Shown: positions 10,752 through 21,478, counted from the stretch's first letter. The stretch: DNA of 64,000 nucleotides from Loripinus fragilis (GCA_964019695.1 OZ026524.1:63247066-63311065); one strand, 5' to 3'. The notes: generated by a model from the sequence alone, not told the origin. Numbers and translations: made by a program.

Positions 10752-11002
10752 CCAATATCTCATTAGCTGACTCGTATGCCTTTTCATTTGCTACAGACTG
10801 TAAAACCATATTTTTTTCATGTTTTACTTTTATATAATAATATGTTTTGTATTAAAGTCAGTAAAATTTGTTATTATTCAAGTATGTTGACAGTATCAAT
10901 GTATCATAGATGCAGAAAATGTTTGATGTATCATAGATGTTGAGTACTGTAGGGTCATTGTACTGGTATGCTTGAATATTGTCCAGTGTTTAGCATACAT
11001 GG
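10752..11002. other. No gene seen
   Basis: AT-rich. Includes ATTAAAG at about 10851, which could be a weak polyA signal, without an assignable gene. Confidence 0.4.
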
Positions 11003-11240
11003 GCCCTCACGTGACAAAACCTGTCTTCGTGGTTTCCGACAAAGCGGGTTTCAAACCAGTCTCCTCAGCTACAGAGACTAGCTTGAAAATTGAAATTTCA
11101 CCTGTAGCAAGTTAACATATGGTACTTTCCAAAAAGGGAATAACAAAGGCGCTGATCAGACTGCGCGGATGCGCATGCTGGTCTTCGCCTGTGTAAATTG
11201 GCAACACCCCGAAGACAGGTTTTCTCGCGTTTAGGTGCAT
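11003..11240 (+). repeat. Palindromic MITE family E, copy 1
   Basis: AAACCTGTCTTCGTGGTTTC faces CCGAAGACAGGTTTTCTCGC. Inner core GGCGCTGATCAGACTGCGC. Confidence 0.75.
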
Positions 11241-11367
11241 ATAAGGCCATGCATAAAAAATGTTTGGTTTGTCACTTCCTGCCAGGAGGTTTAAGAGGTT
11301 GGTAGTTATAAATACAGTTTTGTTTACTGTCGTCTCTACTGTCACCTGCATTGTCCCGTTTAGGGTA

Positions 11368-11653
11368 CAGTAAAACCTGTGTAAAATGGCCACTCTCAGA
11401 AAGACCGCAAATTGGTTTTCAAGACCAATTATCGCTTAATGCACATCATCCAACGTAATGTGACATAATTAATGACGTCAAACTATTTCCAACAGTATAT
11501 CCTGGATATGCTTTAGCAAATTTTTGATGTTATCCAATCAGATGTCAGGTTACAAAAGCAAGTGCATTAGAATAAGTGATAATTAGTCTTGAAAACCATT
11601 TTTTGGTATTTTTGAGAGACTCAGAGAGTGGCCGTTTTACACAGGTTTTACTG
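11368..11653. mobile_element. Pogo-like MITE, copy 3, with inner insertion
   Basis: Ends CAGTAAAACCTGTGTAAAA and TTTTACACAGGTTTTACTG, TA flanks. The middle (about 11439-11565) resembles the element at 20970-21211, sharing TTATCCAATCAGA and GCAAGTGCATTAG. Confidence 0.65.
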
Positions 11654-12181
11654 TACAGGTATGAGACAAAATTTATGAGCTTTCCTACCCAAAACATTTA
11701 GAGCCTAAACGTGAGATTTTCTTTGTTACTTTTAATGCCTGCCTATTTAGCAGACATAAAAAGGGGCACTTTAAGAATCTATCTGCCATTTAAACTGACC
11801 TATACATTCAGTAGCTAGAAGGAATATAGATATTAGAAATGCTGCCAAATGTAACCTTAAAACTAACCTAACACTAACCATTATAATAGATGCTTATACT
11901 AGTAGATTGCTTTGAAGTACTGTATCTTCAAGCATAAATGTATTACCCAGATGAGCCCAACAAATAGTTAGTAGCGGACATACTCTAAAGTCTAGCAAAA
12001 AATAATCTTATTTTTAAGCTTAAAAATATTTCTGGTAGGAGGTAAAATAGCTGGTAGGTTGCGAACGGCAAACAGACATTTTTATTCAATTAAGGCCTAA
12101 GCAAGCATCCATCCATAACTATGATGTCAGTGCAATAACCCTATTATTATATAGCTATAGATATATTTGGTCATATATAGA
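11654..12181. other. No gene seen
   Basis: AT-rich unique-looking sequence. No ORF with splice support and no repeat structure noticed. Confidence 0.5.
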
Positions 12182-12315
12182 TGGGAGCATCAAAGTGGTA
12201 GAAAGTTAGACTTGTGATCGAAGGGTGGCCAGTTTGAGACTCATCACAGACACTATGTTGTGTTATTGAGTAAGAAATTAAATCTTCTGCTTAGTATTGG
12301 TTCAACCAGGTAAGA
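12182..12315 (+). mobile_element. tRNA-derived SINE, family 3, degraded copy
   Basis: TCAAAGTGGTAGAAAG, CCAGTTTGAGACTCATC, GTTGTGTTATTGAGTAAG and TTAGTATTGGTTCAACCAGG align in order with the family 3 copies. Confidence 0.65.
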
Positions 12316-12595
12316 CAGGAATCCATACTGACATAAGTGAAAAATTGTTAACTGACACATAGAGCTTCAACACAAACAAACAAACATAATCCCTTGTTTG
12401 CAAAGGACAGGGTTTACTGATATGGCAGTTTTTGAGGCATTGCCATGGTGTTCTCTCGTATGGCATTTTTTGAGCAGCACCATAAGTGTTTGTTGTCATG
12501 TTTTGGACAATTTTAGTAGGTATCCAAATAAGTGGCTTGATATCAAGTGGCGGATAAAAGCCAAGGCAAGTTTTGTCTCAATAAATATACAGGCC

Positions 12596-12720
12596 TAGAC
12601 ATGAGAAAACCTGTCTTAGAGTTTCGACTATGACTGGCTCAAGGGAGCCTGCTCAGCTACATAGACTAGCTAGAATATTGAAATGATGTATGTAGCAAGT
12701 CGATTTATTCTACTTCTCAG
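12596..12720 (+). repeat. Family E, truncated copy
   Basis: GAGAAAACCTGTCTTAGAG and CTCAGCTACATAGACTAGCT only; the second half is missing. Confidence 0.55.
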
Positions 12721-12776
12721 AGACTGAATAGCAATAGCGTGCACCAACCTTATAATGACCTTGCTCATATGGGCCT

Positions 12777-13000
12777 CAATGCCATAAAACCTGTCTTTGG
12801 GGGTTTGCAACAAAGCAAGACTCAAACCAGTCTCCTCAGGTACAGAGATTAGCTGGAAAATTGAAATTTCGTTTGCAGCAAGTCTAGATATGGTACTTTC
12901 CAAAAAGCGAAAAACAAGGCGCTGATCAGACTGAGCTGGTCTGCACCTTTGTTGTTCGCTAACCCCAGAAGACAGGTTTTCTCCCGTCAAGGCCCATATG
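12777..13000 (+). repeat. Palindromic MITE family E, copy 2
   Basis: AAAACCTGTCTTTGGGGGTT faces AGAAGACAGGTTTTCTC. Core GGCGCTGATCAGACTGAGC. Confidence 0.75.
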
Positions 13001-13088
13001 ACCTTGCTCATATAATGTTTATAGCTATATAATTAAATTGATATGTGCACAGAGTGGCAGACTGGGGCAAGGGATATGCCTAAATTCA

Positions 13089-13237
13089 GGCCCCCAGATA
13101 AGTGTGTGTAACTGAAAGTTATTTTTCTTATTTCTCAACCAAAACATATGTTATGGGTACTCAAAAGAACTGTCTCGATGAGATGGTTCTTTTGAGCACC
13201 CAAAACACATGTTTAAACTGATGGATAAGAAAATGTC
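13089..13237 (+). repeat. Hairpin family C, copy 9
   Basis: Same left end as copies 1 and 8. The stem carries paired changes: CTCAAAAGAACTGTCTC faces GAGATGGTTCTTTTGAG. Confidence 0.75.
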
Positions 13238-13353
13238 CTGACAGGACTGAAAATTGTTGACAAGGATATAAAGTACAGTAGAAACTCCCCAGCAGTAAAA
13301 TAGTCTATGGCTAAACTCCCCGAGAGTGAAACCTTATAAATTCATCTTTCCAG

Positions 13354-13424
13354 TCGCAAAGGATCTTGGTGAAGTATTACCAAGCTTGTTACTGTCTGCA
13401 CTGTTTAGTTTAGGATACCTTTAG
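13354..13424 (+). CDS. Weak candidate terminal exon followed by a polyA signal
   Basis: The acceptor tcatctttccag is followed by two bases and 22 codons, AKDLGEVLPSLLLSALFSLG and YL, then TAG. An AATAAA lies at 13534-13539. It has the same phase as the 3309 candidate, so the two could be alternative last exons of one gene, but nothing else supports it. Confidence 0.22.
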
Positions 13425-13583
13425 TGTCATTTTGCTATTCTGTGCACAAGGTTGATTGTTTTGTTAATTTCACATTTGTTCCTGTTTACTTTTTCCTTCC
13501 CCTTTATATTGGATGAAAGATAGAATATCTCCAAATAAAACCAACTAAACTGTATGTTTGTTTTCTTCTAGATATTGCTAGTA

Positions 13584-14451
13584 CAGTAAAACCTGTCTTA
13601 AGCGACCACTCAAAATGGACAAAACAAAGATCTTAATGACATATGGTAGCTTAACACTTCGCTGCCAAACGCGACTGTAGTCGAATTTACCGTTCACTGC
13701 CAAACACAACTACAGTCGAAATTTACAGGCACAGTTGATAGCTAACTATTTTTAACCGTTATAAGGGACGCGAGTCTTTATTCTTTATTTCAAAATATTC
13801 ATGGGACCTTAGAATATCATATATGAGGGTATACGCAATTTTCTGTACAGGAATGGATTTTACAAAAATGTTTGTAATGTCATTAGATTTCGCGGAAATC
13901 AAAAATATCGTTAACATGTCCATATGGATGACATATAGGACACATTAAGCCCTTCAACTGCTTTAGTTTGATTTATTTCTGATGAAGCATTACATCAGAA
14001 TAATTTCTGATGTTTGATACTTGATGTAGATGGATGTTTTATCTATTTTTGCATAAAATAGTTGTTAAAAGGCATTTTTCATATTTTCAATATGGCTTCC
14101 AAAATGGCCACCAAAGGTCACGTGACTATCTTTTTATTATTGGTTCAAATTAAAGTTTTATATATTATCGTCATTCTGTGAAAGGTTCACTGTGATAGGT
14201 TGAATAGTTCTGGAGATACTCTGTGTTGAACCCATATACCCTCAATATTTAGGAGTTCTTGAAACATGCTTGGCACTGAGGTATTGGTTTTTTTGAGGTG
14301 CTTGGCAGCGAAAGTGTTAATGAAGGTCAAAAGTATTGCAAAATGCTCCCACTGGAGCATTCTGGAATACTTTTGACCTGCATTAAGCGATGATTGGTCT
14401 TGAAATAAACCAATATTTGAGAGAGGTCGTTTAGACACTCAGGTTTAACTG
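13584..14451. mobile_element. Pogo-like MITE, copy 2, split by a TTAA insertion
   Basis: Ends CAGTAAAACCTGTCTTAAGC and CAGGTTTAACTG with TA flanks. The body is interrupted at 13655-14316 and resumes exactly where copy 1 would continue. Confidence 0.78.
13655..14316. mobile_element. TTAA-flanked element nested in the pogo-like MITE
   Basis: A 662-bp insert with ends CACTTCGCTGCCAA and TTGGCAGCGAAAGTG, flanked by TTAA at 13651-13654 and 14317-14320. The sister copy at 6850 has one TTAA at this point, so the duplicated TTAA is a true target duplication. TTAA targeting suggests piggyBac type. Confidence 0.82.
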
Positions 14452-14575
14452 TATAAGCAAATGTGATCATTATCATGTCCATGCCACATGAGCATTGATA
14501 CATGAACGACACATCTGTTCCAGGCTTGTTCATCATTGTTATAGAACCTACACACCCAGGTTTACATAGCAGTTG

Positions 14576-14913
14576 GACCGGGCCGCGTAGCGCAGTCAGT
14601 AACATGTCTGGCAACAGATGCGAGTCTGACTGCAGATCCAGGGGTCGCGAGTTCGATCCCGGCCCGGTCCCATACTTTCATGGAGATTGATCATGAAATA
14701 ATTTCTACGGTCATTCTCCTTTCTTCCGCTGAATCATTCAAGAAGGGTTGTTGTCAGTTACAAGCGAAAGTTTGTGCACAAAGTACTGGTTAACTGCTTG
14801 TTCAAGCTTGCCCAGGAAAAAGTGTGGTTAGGTGAACTGACCGTCCCGCCATGACCATAGCTGTTGACTTGGGACGTAAAGCAACAAAACAAACAAACAA
14901 ACAAACATAGCAG
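14576..14913 (+). mobile_element. tRNA-derived SINE, family 1, copy 2
   Basis: The best preserved copy: A box TAGCGCAGTCAGTAAC, B box GAGTTCGATCCCGG, body AACTGACCGTCCCGCCATG, tail (AAAC)n. The intact boxes suggest a younger insertion than the copy at 2893. Confidence 0.88.
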
Positions 14914-15850
14914 TTGGAGGTATTGGTATATCCCAGCGAGCATGGGGTGCAGCAGTGACATGATCTTCAACATAAATACCTTAAACTAACTGGATCTGCA
15001 GCGTCATTCTGCCACATGGACGGATACAAGAGTGGGATTCTGATCATAAGTGGCTATAGGTGTCCTTAGAAAATTTGGTACGGACCTCCCTCAAGAAGCA
15101 ATTGAACCCTCAGGAAAATTTTTGAAAGGTTGAATTTTTATAACTGTTGAAATCAAAGTCATTAATATTTGCTCGATATATTCAAGAAAAAAGACACAGT
15201 GGCAGATCAAGACGCGGTTTAGGAGTGAACCCCCCTTCCCAACACCCATTTTTAGATATCCTATGAAAATGAAATAATTTGGTCTCACTAATTATTTCAT
15301 TTTCGTAGGATATTTAAGAAAAATGAGATAAAATCAGCAAAGCGAACACCCCACTTCTTTATATGTATGAACCCCCTTTCCAGAAACCCTGGATCCGACC
15401 TTTGACCTTTAAGCCAATGAAACTCAAATGGACTGCCATCAATATGTTCATACATATTTTTTCTCAGACACTACGTGGTCAATCAAATTCAAATTTCATA
15501 TGGAGCAGCCATTGGATGAGAAAACCTAGATATGATTATATAGTCTTGGTCATATGACCAAAATGGCTGCCGTGCACATGTTAAGCAAAAACTTTCTCTT
15601 TTTCAGAACAAAATGGCCAATGTCATTGAGTCTTGGTACGTATCATTGGAGATGAGGGCCATACAAAATATGTTTAGATGCTAATCCTATGTTGACATTG
15701 ACCTAACCTAAAATATTAAGGAGATCTAGTGACTCAAGCGAGCGCTTCAGGTCCTCTATTTTTGCATAGGTTTCATACTTTTTGTGTTTTCTGTGACTTT
15801 TACAGTATAATTGAACTATCAACCCACTGTATCTCAGTTTGTTACCGTTG
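14914..15850. other. No gene seen apart from one hairpin
   Basis: Contains the hairpin at 15256-15316; short ORFs on both strands lack coding features. Confidence 0.45.
15256..15316. repeat. Hairpin
   Basis: ATATCCTATGAAAATGAAAT pairs with ATTTCATTTTCGTAGGATAT. Confidence 0.7.
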
Positions 15851-16270
15851 ACTCTATAGGCGAGGTGTGTTAGAATTGGCATTTGTGTTTTTATTTAAGA
15901 TATAGATCAGCTCCAGAAATAGATCTTTGTACAACTGACCGACAAACAGTGAATTATTACTCAACAATTCACGCACTGGAGCTGATCTATTTCGATTCTA
16001 ACGCACAATAAACGTCGAAAACACATTTGAAGTCATCAGCTTCTTTTAACTTTCCGCCATTGCACTGAAGAACTTCCGTCGATATTTAGACTACGTCGCA
16101 TACGTTAACAATTATTTGTAACGTCTTTCAAGCGTAAAAACGACGTTACACCGCCTAACGCTCCAGTAACAAATGACGTCAGCTATCATTCACTTTAGCT
16201 GTGAATAATTTTTTGGATATATCACACTTTTTTAACATTGGATTATAGGCGAGGTGTGTTAGAATCTCTG
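15850..16270. repeat. Repeat with TATAGGCGAGGTGTGTTAGA at both ends
   Basis: The same 20-mer lies at about 15857 and 16246 in direct orientation. Between them ATAGATCAGCTCCAG at 15900 pairs with CTGGAGCTGATCTAT at 15976. Versions of the 20-mer also start family A at 1110 and 2810. Confidence 0.6.
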
Positions 16271-16657
16271 GATCAATGCAATTCAGATGTGGATCAAGAC
16301 ACATAGATATTTGGTTTGCATGAAAGACCCCTAACTAATCAATGTATCATCTCCTAGAACATATAAATCAAGATATAACAAGGAGATAACTCAAATGTTG
16401 ACGCCTCAATATCCATTTGGTCTAACAGAGGGCTCTGGTGAGTCAGCGCTAAGGTGGGAACATCCAAAACACATACACTGCTGTTAAGTATACGGCTGGT
16501 GGAGAAGTGTAAATGTTAGCCTTATCCTTATAGGCATCCATACGCCATGTATGAAAGCAACGAAGACTCTGATGAGTCTGTACATGCATATGCATAGACT
16601 CAAACATATTTCTCTTTAAAAATACACAAAAATCTTATTTTCTGGCTCAAATATTCA

Positions 16658-17018
16658 TCAATTAGTCTTAAAGCGTGCTGCTGGTTTGAATATTAGATCA
16701 GGAATGTCGAACTCATCGTCAAAATCCTCAACAGTTAATTGTTTATTTGTTTTGTTTGTTTGTTCATCTACAAAAGCAGACCTCTCAAATATTTCGTCGT
16801 AGAAATAATCATCGTCTGCGTCAGCACGAGTCCGTGACCGGATGCGACCATCTTCTCCGCCATCTTGATCGCCTATTGAAAACAGTTCTCGATCTCGCGG
16901 TACTACGAGATCTGAGTCGTCTGTTGTGAGTGGGTTGTGGCTGATCGTGGATGAGTTTCGTTTCCTTTTTCGCACTTCAAAACACAATTGTCCACACGTG
17001 AGTGGCGTGTATGATTTT
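16658..17018 (-). CDS. Membrane protein coding exon 3, acidic cytoplasmic tail and stop
   Basis: The acceptor tctgttccag is followed by one base completing an Arg codon, then 119 residues and a TGA at 16660-16658. It starts KSYTPLTCGQLCFEVRKRKR. Long acidic runs follow, then a short basic end (KPAARFKTN). No enzyme or adaptor domain is recognisable. Confidence 0.8.
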
Positions 17019-20000
17019 CTGGAACAGAAATATTATATTGTGTTATTACCAAAAGAAGAAGCTTACGATACATGTACTGTCCTGCCAACCAAAAGTGACA
17101 GTGAGTTCACATTTGTTTACAATTTTTAAGTAAAACATTAACTTGTACACTCCACTTGAGCTAACGTAAATCGATAGATCACTTGTGTAATAATCCTATC
17201 CGCAGGATAGGATTAATACACAAGTGATATATCGCTTATAAGTCCCAGATAACTTTGTAAACAACACATTGTACCACTGTCACTCTTGGCTGGCAGGACA
17301 GTAGTGATCAGTAGTGTCTTTAGCTGCTGCTGAAGGTGTGTTTAAGTAATTTTAAAGGCGAGACTTGAAATGCGTTTTAGGGCTGTGTTTATTCAAAGTT
17401 TAAAGCTTTTTATGTTATTAAAAGGATAAATAAGGTTGTAAATCTCAATACTTATTGGTGAACATGCAATAAATTCCAATTAATGTATAATTCGCTATTG
17501 TTCTGACTTGTAAAACGCCCCTCGGTCTCATCAGCTACTTTCAGGTGACGTTTTTCTCTTGCCATATGCGTAGGTGCAGTCAGGTGTCAAATTAAATCAC
17601 AAATTGAATTTCATGGCAAAAATAATGCTTATTTTCAACACTTATAAGAATTTAAATTTAAATGAAAAGATAAACAGCATTAATAAGGCTTATGTTTGGA
17701 TAACCATTATCCTCCCTATCATTACAAATGTTCAGAAAACTTTACTTCATACTGGAGGTGCTTGCCTAGCTACAGGACAAAAATGGCCAAATTTGCCCTA
17801 ATTCATTCAAACAATTGCCATGGCAACCAGACATTCAATAATTACTTGAGTTTATGCTATAACATGTAGGACTTATTGATGTCCTTATGTGTGGTTTTAT
17901 TTCAATTTCTATCAATAACAAAGTAAAAAAAATCAACATCTCCTTATAAAATTGATCACGAAAATGGTGAATACTAGAGTGAAAATAAAGAAGACTGCAT
18001 CTTTGTTTCCATGACAACATCTTTTTGAATGCATTATTCTAGCTTTTTAAAGACATTTAATGACAGATTATCTTCGTTTTTAAAGGCAGGGATCCTGTAC
18101 CCCCCGGCAGGGGAGTGGCTTCAGTATGAGACAACAAGTAGGTGGAGCTTAACTACTGTCTGAATAAATTAGACCAATGGCTTGCTTAGGCTGATAAACA
18201 GCATGGTCACTGAGCTGATAAGACCTGTCAACTATAATCCAGGTAGAAGCCAGAAGCTAATCAAATTAGAGATAAGCTCCTGTAGATGTTCACAGCATGA
18301 GTGCATTGAAGAAAATGGTGAAACTGAAGGTTATTTTGCCTTATATACCCCACTCCTGCCTTTAAGTTTTAGGTGTAATTTGAAGTACGTATGACTTAAA
18401 CTTGTGTGGTTATTAATATTTGTCGTCCACACCCCATTTTAGGAACTTTGAATCTTGACAGTTTTTAATTTAAAACATTTTTTCATTTTATATTGTTCAG
18501 CTATAAAAGAAAGACTAGCAAATATCTTTTTGATGGTCAAAAATAGAAAAATATGTTGTCTTGGAGCAGCATAAAATAACATCAGAAACTCATTCATTGT
18601 AACCATGGTACCCAACAAAAATGAGCATACTAGTGGCCTTTTAGCTATTTTTATCGGTTGCTCAGCAACAATATGCAAAACAGTGAACAACTTAATTATA
18701 TTGTGAATATTTGAAGGCTTCCTTACATCTTTTTCAAGAACAAATTATGAATAAAATTGAAATGAAGAAGAAATGAATGTCTAAATTACCCATAAATGTA
18801 TGCATTTTTTTAAGTTTGTGAACTTTAATTTGCCACACAAGTGTATGTTAGACACCCGCTAGGTTAACTGCATTTCAGGAGGTGATGTCCAATTGTCAAA
18901 CGGTGATTACCTTTTTCGTAAGTATAAGAAGAGACTCATTCCTACAATAGCTATGCTCATCACACTAACGAATACCGCTATGGCTGCAATCCGTGACGAT
19001 GGATCCATGCCTGTAAAGAAATAAGGTAGAAAATGTTTTACGAAATTTATGATACCAATAGCATTTACTTGTTATTGCGGGGGTTACTTGCCTTCCCAAT
19101 CATTTAAAATAACGCGGTTACTGCCTTCACATACCAGCAATATACTCATGACACTTATAATGCTTATTGAATTTACTTTTGCTGCTATATTTGAAAAGAC
19201 GCCGAAACGGAGATTTATTTTTTTTCTTTCTTGTAGATTACATACTGTCCTGCCAGCCAAGAATGGCAGTGGCGTCATGTTTTGTTTACAAAGTAATTAG
19301 AACATAGAATCGATAGATCACATGTGTAATAATCCTATCCGCAGGATAGAATTAATACACATGTGATCTATCGATTCCGTTTGCTCAAGTGGAGTGTACA
19401 AGTAAATGTTTTACTTAACAATTGTAAACAATATATTTCGTCACTGTCACTTTTGGTTGGCACGACAGTAGCCGTTGATCTTGGTATACACACTACATGT
19501 ATAAGCCATGTCGTAAGAAGAGCGGATTTTCACACATGGGGTCCTAGGTCAGGTGTGGTACTTGATTGTATCGATTCCTCATCTTTGCCTTCCTCTTTAT
19601 CTTTATGATAGAAACAAATCGCAGATCCGCCGGCGTATCCAAACAGTCTTATTAGCATCATTGTTCCCCATATAAGCCTAGTGTCTTTTTTCTATGACTG
19701 GCAAATCAGATTAGACGCCACAGAATGGGTCTTTCTCGTTCGCCGCATAGTGTTGAAATTTTTTGCTGTTTTTCTTGTGACGATTTCAACTGATGGTTTG
19801 ATATAAGATTTGAATCACAGCAAACGCTGGGGCCCCAGATGCATTTTTAAACTCTTCTTGAATTGTACGTGTGATTACATGGTTAATGATCTTATATTAT
19901 ATATTTACATTTTCAAAATAAGCCTATAATGAATTTTTAAATTTTTGGAACTGTTCATAGCCTCATGAATGACATAAATTTGATTGATAGCTGCCAAGGT

Positions 20001-21401
20001 CACTTCGAACATCGAATTTATTCGCCAGAGGTGACTTTGATGTTGTGATTGACAGCGAACCACACCTGAATCGCACATGCAAAACAAGCCTCTTGTTTGC
20101 TTCATTGGCTGACTCCACGTTCAAACTGGCTGTTCCGCTTTTCCGTTTACTTCAACAAAACCGTTAATACAGTTACATATTGAATACAAAATTGTTTGAT
20201 TACCTGAATCATAAATAATTTCTATATTTTAGATAATAAGCAATACATTCAGTTTTTGGAATGTTCATGGAATCATGAATTCTTCGGGTCTCTTGCAAAG
20301 TTAACGGGGCTTCACTTATTTTGCAAGAGACCCGAAGTATTCATGATTCCATGAACATGCCAAATATAGAATTCATTTCTTAAATAAAAGAGGATGAGCT
20401 TGTGTTTACACGTGACGTAAGAAGTCCTCCACAGACAGTGGCTGCACTTCGTCAAGAGGAAGTCAGACAATGGAACTTGCTTGACCAGCTGAGATGCCTC
20501 AATGGAAGGAAACGTGAAGTGGTGATCGAAGCGGAAGGGGGTTTCACTCGATATTAACTTAAAATCTTTGTTAATATTGAAAACTGGTCATACACCAGAT
20601 CTGTGAATCAGGCCCCAAATTTTTTATGCCTCCTTAAAGCCAAGTACTACCTTATTTAAGTACTTACTTTTTTAAGAAAGAAAATTAACGTTTCAATCTT
20701 CTTACAATAAAAAATTATTTCATGTATTCTGAAGATCACTGTGACAGCTTTCACTATATATACTGCACCAATCCTGACAATGTACTGGGCCTTTAAATTA
20801 GGGGATAACTGAATTCAAAATTTTCATTTGGGGAGGTATATCGTCGGATATACGGTCGGAAATTTAGTTTTACGGCGACGCGTAAGCGGAGCCGTAAAAC
20901 GTGATTTCCGAACGTAAATCCGACGATATACCTCCCCAAACGAAAATTTTGAATATGGTTATCCACATTCTAATGCACTATTAACATTTTCCCTTCAAAA
21001 TACAGTGAAAATGTACTTTGTTGCGCCTTAACGTCCAGCGGCTGCCAGCTGCACAAAACCGCTTGCCAGCTGCATATATTCACTTGTCAACCAATGAAAA
21101 GCGACGTTACGTGATGACGTCGGGTTTCCGACAGTTAATCGCAGGATATACTGTCGCAAATTTATGACGTTATCCAATCAGACGTCGCGTTGCATTTGCA
21201 AGTGCATTAGAAAATAGTTTTACCTGGAGTATGACTAGTTGTAGAATTGGTTGGGACTGAAGCATTTGTAGACAGATCTAATATATTTGTTGACGATCGC
21301 GGCAACGTTGTTGGTGTCATGGTGGAGACTTTATAATCAGATGAGGGGACTGAACTGCCAGTTGAATATGATTCTTGGTCACTTGTGGTCTGTGGCGTCA
21401 T
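16658..21401 (-). CDS. Single-pass membrane protein, 212 residues, three coding exons
   Basis: Three minus-strand exons (21401-21224, 19010-18911, 17018-16658) join in frame at both junctions. Residues 1-59 are rich in Ser, Thr and Pro, with sequons near N46 (NAS) and N52 (NST). Residues about 67-90 form one hydrophobic span, followed by the basic cluster RKRK and, about 15 residues later, RKRKR. The cytoplasmic tail of about 120 residues is strongly acidic (DADDDYFYDE, VEDFDDEFD). There is no cleavable signal peptide after the chosen ATG, and an in-frame TAA lies upstream. The protein would therefore insert N-terminus-out with the span as signal anchor, the layout of glycophorin C. I recognise no family; glycophorin- or syndecan-like is analogy only. 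The alternative is a missed signal-peptide exon upstream. Confidence 0.78.
17077..17301 (+). mobile_element. TA-flanked palindromic MITE in the membrane gene, copy 1
   Basis: 225 bp with ends CTGTCCTGCCAACC and GGCTGGCAGGACAG, TA flanks. Central stem ATCCTATCC GCA GGATAGGAT. Lies in the intron between the membrane-span exon and the tail exon. Confidence 0.82.
17302..18910. other. Intron of the membrane protein gene
   Basis: Part of the intron between the membrane-span and tail exons. A C-rich ATCCTGTACCCCCCGGCAGG at 18090-18110 stands out; nothing coding seen. Confidence 0.6.
18911..19010 (-). CDS. Membrane protein coding exon 2, transmembrane span
   Basis: This 100-nt exon has acceptor ttctttacag and donor AAAAAG|gtaatc. 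It encodes MDPSSR, about 24 hydrophobic residues (IAAIAVFVSV...MSLFLYL) and RK. Phases match both neighbours. Because 100 is not a multiple of three, skipping it would both remove the span and shift the frame. Confidence 0.82.
19245..19468 (-). mobile_element. TA-flanked palindromic MITE in the membrane gene, copy 2 (inverted)
   Basis: 224 bp, TA flanks. Its reverse complement aligns with copy 1 over its length: GCCAACCAAAAGTGACAGTG is at the right here and at the left there. Lies in the intron between the ectodomain and membrane-span exons. Confidence 0.82.
19541..19610 (+). repeat. Dispersed repeat pair (with 31657-31725)
   Basis: GTCAGGTGTGGTACTTGATT and GTATCGATTCCTCATCTTTG recur at 31657-31725 in direct orientation. 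Confidence 0.55.
19890..20395 (-). repeat. 500-bp repeat with terminal hairpin, copy 1
   Basis: The hairpin part (20255-20380) pairs GTTCATGGAATCATGAAT with its inverse and has GGGTCTCTTGCAA / TTGCAAGAGACCC inside. The rest matches 48340-48690 in reverse, including CAAACAAGAGGCTTGTTTTG and the reading MKQTRGLFCMCDSGV. Confidence 0.68.
20384..20557 (+). pseudogene. Protein-like ORF of unknown family beside a palindrome
   Basis: An open frame runs 57 codons from just after TAA at 20381-20383 to a TAA at 20555-20557. It reads IKEDELVFTRDVRSPPQ, then TVAALRQEEVRQWNLLDQL and later REVVIEAEGGFTRY. Charge balance and helix-like spacing look coding. No start codon or good acceptor is visible, and it abuts the hairpin at 20255-20380, so it is probably a transposon-borne or decayed exon. 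It lies antisense in an intron of the membrane protein gene. Confidence 0.3.
20801..20963. repeat. Near-perfect palindrome
   Basis: Left arm GGATAACTGAATTCAAAATT and GGGGAGGTATATCGTCGGAT oppose ATCCGACGATATACCTCCCC-type sequence and TTTGAATATGGTTATCC. The loop is CpG-rich (GGCGACGCGTAAGCGG). Intron of the membrane protein gene. Confidence 0.75.
20970..21211. mobile_element. MITE with CTAATGCAC ends, 12 bp from a splice donor
   Basis: Ends CTAATGCACTATTAAC and GCAAGTGCATTAG. Shares TTATCCAATCAGACGTC with the insert in 11368-11653. Its edge is 12 bp from the donor GT at 21223-21222. Confidence 0.65.
21224..21401 (-). CDS. Membrane protein coding exon 1, Ser/Thr-rich ectodomain
   Basis: The ATG at 21401 opens 59 codons plus one base, ending at donor CTCCAG|gtaaaa. 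Composition is mucin-like (MTPQTTSDQESYSTGSSVP, later TNSTTSHTP). The exon continues upstream as 5' UTR to an acceptor at 21537-21538 (tttttacag), making the whole exon 21224-21536. Confidence 0.75.
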
Positions 21402-21478
21402 TTTATAAATCCATAAATTCTTTGTTTACACAAAACGGAAATACCATTTAGAATGCACACATGTGTATTAGTAATCAT
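21398..21478 (-). promoter_or_regulatory. Upstream ORF overlapping the start codon (ATGA)
   Basis: A 26-codon ORF (MITNTHVCILNGISV...) in another frame ends with a TGA that overlaps the main ATG as ATGA. Such an arrangement usually lowers initiation at the main start or couples it to termination and reinitiation. Whether it is used depends on the true transcription start. Confidence 0.45.
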
